This document shows, piece after piece, positions 61,831 to 64,000 of a stretch of DNA of 64,000 bases. A model generated the notes under the pieces. The model did no database searches and was not told the origin of the DNA. It was given only the letters and a program-made list of their open reading frames with translations. The stretch is taken from the NCBI GenBank assembly GCA_014268975.2, contig CP077096.1, forward strand, positions 3,323,501-3,387,500. The letters are read 5' to 3'. The DNA comes from Pseudomonas wayambapalatensis. Lineage in GTDB: Bacteria; Pseudomonadota; Gammaproteobacteria; Pseudomonadales; Pseudomonadaceae. The position numbers and the translations under genes were made by a program. Position 1 is the stretch's first letter. Each line of letters opens with the position of its first letter.

Positions 61831-62222
61831 AGCTCGTCCCTCTCCAGATCGGTGGTGTCCTGCAGCAGACGTTGCAGCTTGCGCTGAATGATCTGCTGGC
61901 GGACCAGGTCGGCGGCCGCGATGGCCTCGTCGTTGAGCTGCGTGGTGTTCGGTGGCAGGAAGCGCCGGTACAGCACCTCGCGTTCGTGCTCCACGGTCAC
62001 CAGGCTGCCCCAGCGCGCATCGGGTCGTTCGCGCACCACCAGGTTGAAGTCCAGGCGGCTGGTGGCACGCAAGCGGTCGGTGAACACGGAGTAGAAGTCG
62101 TGGCCAATGTGCGAAATGGTGTTGTCGACGATGAAGCCCATCATTTCGTCCTCGCTGCCGGCCCGTGCCGCAGCCTGGGCCAGCGACAGCGCCAGGCACA
62201 GGGCGATGGCCAGGCGCTTCAT
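61827..62222 (-). CDS. csgE: Curli assembly/transport component CsgE
   Basis: 131 aa with a signal peptide (cleavage near ARA, about residue 21). GFIVDNTISHIGHDFYSVFTDRL and DFNLVVRERPDARWGSLVTVE are typical, and the E. coli protein has 129 aa. It caps the periplasmic face of the CsgG channel and directs CsgA. Its ATG overlaps the stop of a pseudopilin-like gene as ATGA, and its stop overlaps csgF. Confidence 0.94.
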   Translation of the reverse strand: MKRLAIALCLALSLAQAAARAGSEDEMMGFIVDNTISHIGHDFYSVFTDRLRATSRLDFNLVVRERPDARWGSLVTVEHEREVLYRRFLPPNTTQLNDEAIAAADLVRQQIIQRKLQRLLQDTTDLERDEL

Positions 62223-62740
62223 GGCGCCTCTCCCGGGCCGCTGTGCCGACGCGGGCCAGTGCCGCTCTCGGTGAAGGCCTGTTCGGCGACGAACTGCCAG
62301 TCGCTGTAGTGCGCCAGCCCCTCGAACCCCGACCACTGCGCGCTGAAGCCGCTGCGCTTGATCGGCGCGGCCTGCGAGCGGCTGTACACCCCGGTGATTC
62401 GGCCGTCGATCGCACGCATCAGGCCCCAGTCCTCGCTGGCGCCGATCGGGTCGCGGTACAGCCGGCGGATATGCCGCTGCGGTGCCGGGAAGCGGTTATC
62501 CTCCAGCAGCTCGGCCAGATCCTGCGGGTACTGGGCCAGCCCCGGCGAGGCGCGGTAGTAGCTGCGCAGCGCCTGGGCGTACTGGCCGCCGACCCACAGC
62601 AGCTGGCGCTCGCGCTCGCGCTGGGCGCTGGTGGCCCACAACGTGCCGGTGGCGGCCAGGGCCAGGGTGCTGGTGGCGATCAGCAGCAACACGCCCAGGT
62701 AGGTGAAGCCGGCGTTACCACTCGGCATAGAGGCTGCCAT
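62219..62740 (-). CDS. Type II secretion/pilin-like protein upstream of csgE
   Basis: 173 aa from the ATG at 62740, which has GGAGG 7 bases upstream and overlaps the end of the preceding gene by 26 bases; ATG 62728 is an alternative. A short leader NAGFTYLGVLLLIATSTL, with the Gly-Phe prepilin cleavage site and hydrophobic N-helix, is followed by a region (AQRERERQLLWVGGQYAQALRSYY) seen in minor pseudopilin-like proteins. C-terminal part without Cys. It would be an inner-membrane pseudopilin processed by a prepilin peptidase. Translationally linked to csgE. Confidence 0.75.
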   Translation of the reverse strand: MAASMPSGNAGFTYLGVLLLIATSTLALAATGTLWATSAQRERERQLLWVGGQYAQALRSYYRASPGLAQYPQDLAELLEDNRFPAPQRHIRRLYRDPIGASEDWGLMRAIDGRITGVYSRSQAAPIKRSGFSAQWSGFEGLAHYSDWQFVAEQAFTESGTGPRRHSGPGEAP

Positions 62741-63095
62741 CACGCGCCCTCCCCGTTGCCCCGCTCTTTATGTCGGCGACACCACCGGCCACCCCCTCGG
62801 GGGGTGGCACCAGCTGCCAGGCATCGCGGCGCTCGCTGACCGGATCGACCGGGGTGTTGCGCAGGTAGCGCTGCTCGACCAGTTGTTCCAGCGACTCGGG
62901 ATAGCGGCCGGTGTCGCCGTAGTAGTGGTCCAGAGCCTCGCGCAACACGGCCAGGCTCTGGCGCAGGGTCGCCTCGCGGCTCGCCTCCAGGCTGTTGAAG
63001 TAGCGCGGCATGGCGATGGTCATCAACGTCGCGATGATCGCCATCACCACCAGCAACTCGATCAGGGTGAAACCGCGGTTGCGTTTCATGGCCAT
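62715..63095 (-). CDS. GspG-like major pseudopilin
   Basis: 126 aa from an ATG at 63095 overlapping the upstream stop as TGATG (ATG 63089 or 63101 are alternatives). RGFTLIELLVVMAIIATLMTIAMP is the class III prepilin signal with the Glu5 of pilins. The calcium-loop region typical of GspG appears as YLRNTPVDPVSERRDAWQLVP. Probably polymerises as a pseudopilus. Neighbours are two other pseudopilins and a secretin. Confidence 0.82.
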   Translation of the reverse strand: MAMKRNRGFTLIELLVVMAIIATLMTIAMPRYFNSLEASREATLRQSLAVLREALDHYYGDTGRYPESLEQLVEQRYLRNTPVDPVSERRDAWQLVPPPEGVAGGVADIKSGATGRARDGSLYAEW

Positions 63096-63568
63096 CACCA
63101 TTGCCCGTAGGGGGTGCCGTCCAGGCCCTTGCCCGGCGCCTTGGAGTACACATCGAACACGTCCTCGCCTTCACGCGGGTTATCGGCGCTGCTGTCGTAC
63201 GCGCGCAGGCCCCAGCCGCCCTGGTCGTCGCGCCGCGCCTCGCGCAGCGGATCGCGAGGGATGCGCCGCAGGAAATAGAACTTCGCGCCCTTGGCGCTGC
63301 GCACGTCGCGCACGCCTTCGACCAGCACCTCGAGGCTCGGTGGGTAGCCACTGGCGTTCAGGCGCTTCTCGATGTAGCCGGCGTCGAAAGCGCGCTTGTA
63401 GGCGTCGATGGCATCGCGGATCTGGTACAACGCCTCGCGCAACTGCTGCTCCTTGTTGCGCCGCACCAGGGTTTCGGCCATGGGCGCGGCCATGCTGGCG
63501 AGCAACCCGAGCAGCGCCAGGGTGAGTACCACCTCGATCAGGCTGAACCCCTGCTGGCGGCGTTTCAT
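63095..63568 (-). CDS. Pseudopilin, GspG/GspH-like
   Basis: 157 aa. GFSLIEVVLTLALLGLLASMAAP is a class III prepilin signal with Glu5. The body has KFYFLRRIPRDPL, the GspG-like PRDP segment, and ends GLDGTPYGQW. The ATG at 63568 overlaps the secretin stop as ATGA, and its own stop overlaps the next pseudopilin. Cleaved and methylated by PilD-like peptidase if functional. Confidence 0.83.
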   Translation of the reverse strand: MKRRQQGFSLIEVVLTLALLGLLASMAAPMAETLVRRNKEQQLREALYQIRDAIDAYKRAFDAGYIEKRLNASGYPPSLEVLVEGVRDVRSAKGAKFYFLRRIPRDPLREARRDDQGGWGLRAYDSSADNPREGEDVFDVYSKAPGKGLDGTPYGQW

Positions 63569-64000
63569 GGCCGCGGGCTCCGAGGCACCACCGCCATCTG
63601 CCCCTCGATCACCGGCGCAGCCTCGCTGGGGGTATCACTGGGCACGACATCGGCTGGCAGTGGCTGCGCCAGTTGGCGGACCTGCAGGGCCGACTCGGTG
63701 CCGGTGGCGAACTCCATGTCCGACGGGCTCTGGTAAGGCAGGTTACGCACGATGCGCGGGGTGATCGCCAGCACCAGTTCGGACTTGCTCATGTCATCCT
63801 TGTTGCTGCCGAACAGCCGGCCCAGCCCCGGAATGTCGCCAAGGCCCGGGATCTTGTTGCCGCTGGCGTTATGGTCGTTGCGCACCAGGCCTGCCAGTAC
63901 CTGGGTCTCGCCATCGTGCAGGCGCAGGCTGGTCTGGGCGTTGCGGGTATCGACCTGGACCGGGATGGTGCCCTGACGGGTCGGCTCCAGCGGCGTGGCA
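63565..64000 (-). CDS. Secretin, GspD/PulD-like (C-terminal part; gene continues beyond window)
   Basis: Only the last 144 codons are inside the window. GTIPVQVDTRNAQTSLRLHDGETQVLAGLVRND and KIPGLGDIPGLGRLFG are the conserved secretin-domain signature, with SELVLAITPRIVRNLP completing it. The final 55 residues are Pro/Ser-rich and variable, as in many GspD proteins. It forms an outer-membrane multimeric gate. It precedes the pseudopilin and csgEFG genes in the same direction with overlapping stop/start codons, so it is upstream in the operon. Confidence 0.88.
   Translation of the reverse strand, partial: ATPLEPTRQGTIPVQVDTRNAQTSLRLHDGETQVLAGLVRNDHNASGNKIPGLGDIPGLGRLFGSNKDDMSKSELVLAITPRIVRNLPYQSPSDMEFATGTESALQVRQLAQPLPADVVPSDTPSEAAPVIEGQMAVVPRSPRP

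Noticed and set aside
1..64000. tRNA, rRNA, insertion sequences, phage attachment sites, known riboswitches
   Set aside because: No cloverleaf, rRNA segment, transposase or integrase motif, or conserved riboswitch core was seen on either strand by eye; small or divergent cases cannot be excluded without a covariance search.

Overview
The window is GC-rich chromosomal DNA from a gamma-proteobacterium, almost certainly a Pseudomonas of the P. putida type. The evidence is the PE-LIG-POL LigD paired with Ku, an AruH/AruI/AruRS-like arginine transaminase locus, a pstSCAB operon without phoU, csgEFG, and three copies of the putida-type 35-bp REP element. No rRNA, tRNA, insertion sequence, prophage or CRISPR array was seen. 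Gene density is high, with many ATGA or TGATG overlaps.

Layout, left to right. 1-3 kb: a GabD-like aldehyde dehydrogenase and an MFS importer separated by a REP pair. 3-15.6 kb: a stress/DNA-repair island. It holds a small acidic protein, ligD, a co-directional ACAD-like / NodS-like methyltransferase / glycosyltransferase set that carries the scar of a fourth gene, and ku preceded by an unlisted 45-aa Cys-rich protein gene. It continues with a stress-type SDR and a tight four-gene operon (lipoprotein, haem-oxygenase-like diiron enzyme, NPPY methyltransferase, YbdK ligase) divergent from an MFS exporter. 15.6-21.2 kb: a polyamine/GABA-type catabolic locus (aldehyde dehydrogenase, transaminase, APC permease, LuxR regulator) with three copies of a dyad operator and an Arg-rich leader ORF. 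21.3-27.5 kb: GNAT, a broken yghU, a Fic-like/HAD pair, and pstSCAB with a Pho box. 27.6-33.6 kb: ECF sigma/anti-sigma, DUF3455 protein, ABC exporter, a stand-alone PBP2. 33.7-40 kb: an oligopeptide-type ABC importer with a quinone reductase, divergent from an Rrf2 regulator. 40-54.2 kb: the arginine transaminase locus. 54.2-60.5 kb: a binding-protein remnant, lipocalin Blc, a soluble PAS-PAS-MCP protein, glycerate kinase, CdaR and a GudP-like transporter. 60.5-64 kb: csgEFG translationally chained to pseudopilin genes and a secretin that leaves the window.

The regulatory logic is partly readable. A TetR-type dyad occurs both at the tetR/ech divergent promoter and before the ech-acd-acs-aruI-aruH operon. 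A TCACCC-N4-GGGTGA dyad links a LuxR gene to the transaminase/permease promoters. An Rrf2 dyad and a Pho box sit where expected.

The best candidates for undescribed biology are the lipoprotein-diiron-methyltransferase-YbdK operon with a five-copy heptamer repeat inside the methyltransferase gene, the Fic-like/HAD pair whose Fic motif lacks the catalytic His, and the csgEFG/pseudopilin/secretin hybrid operon. All functional statements rest on reading of motifs and synteny; no database search was run.
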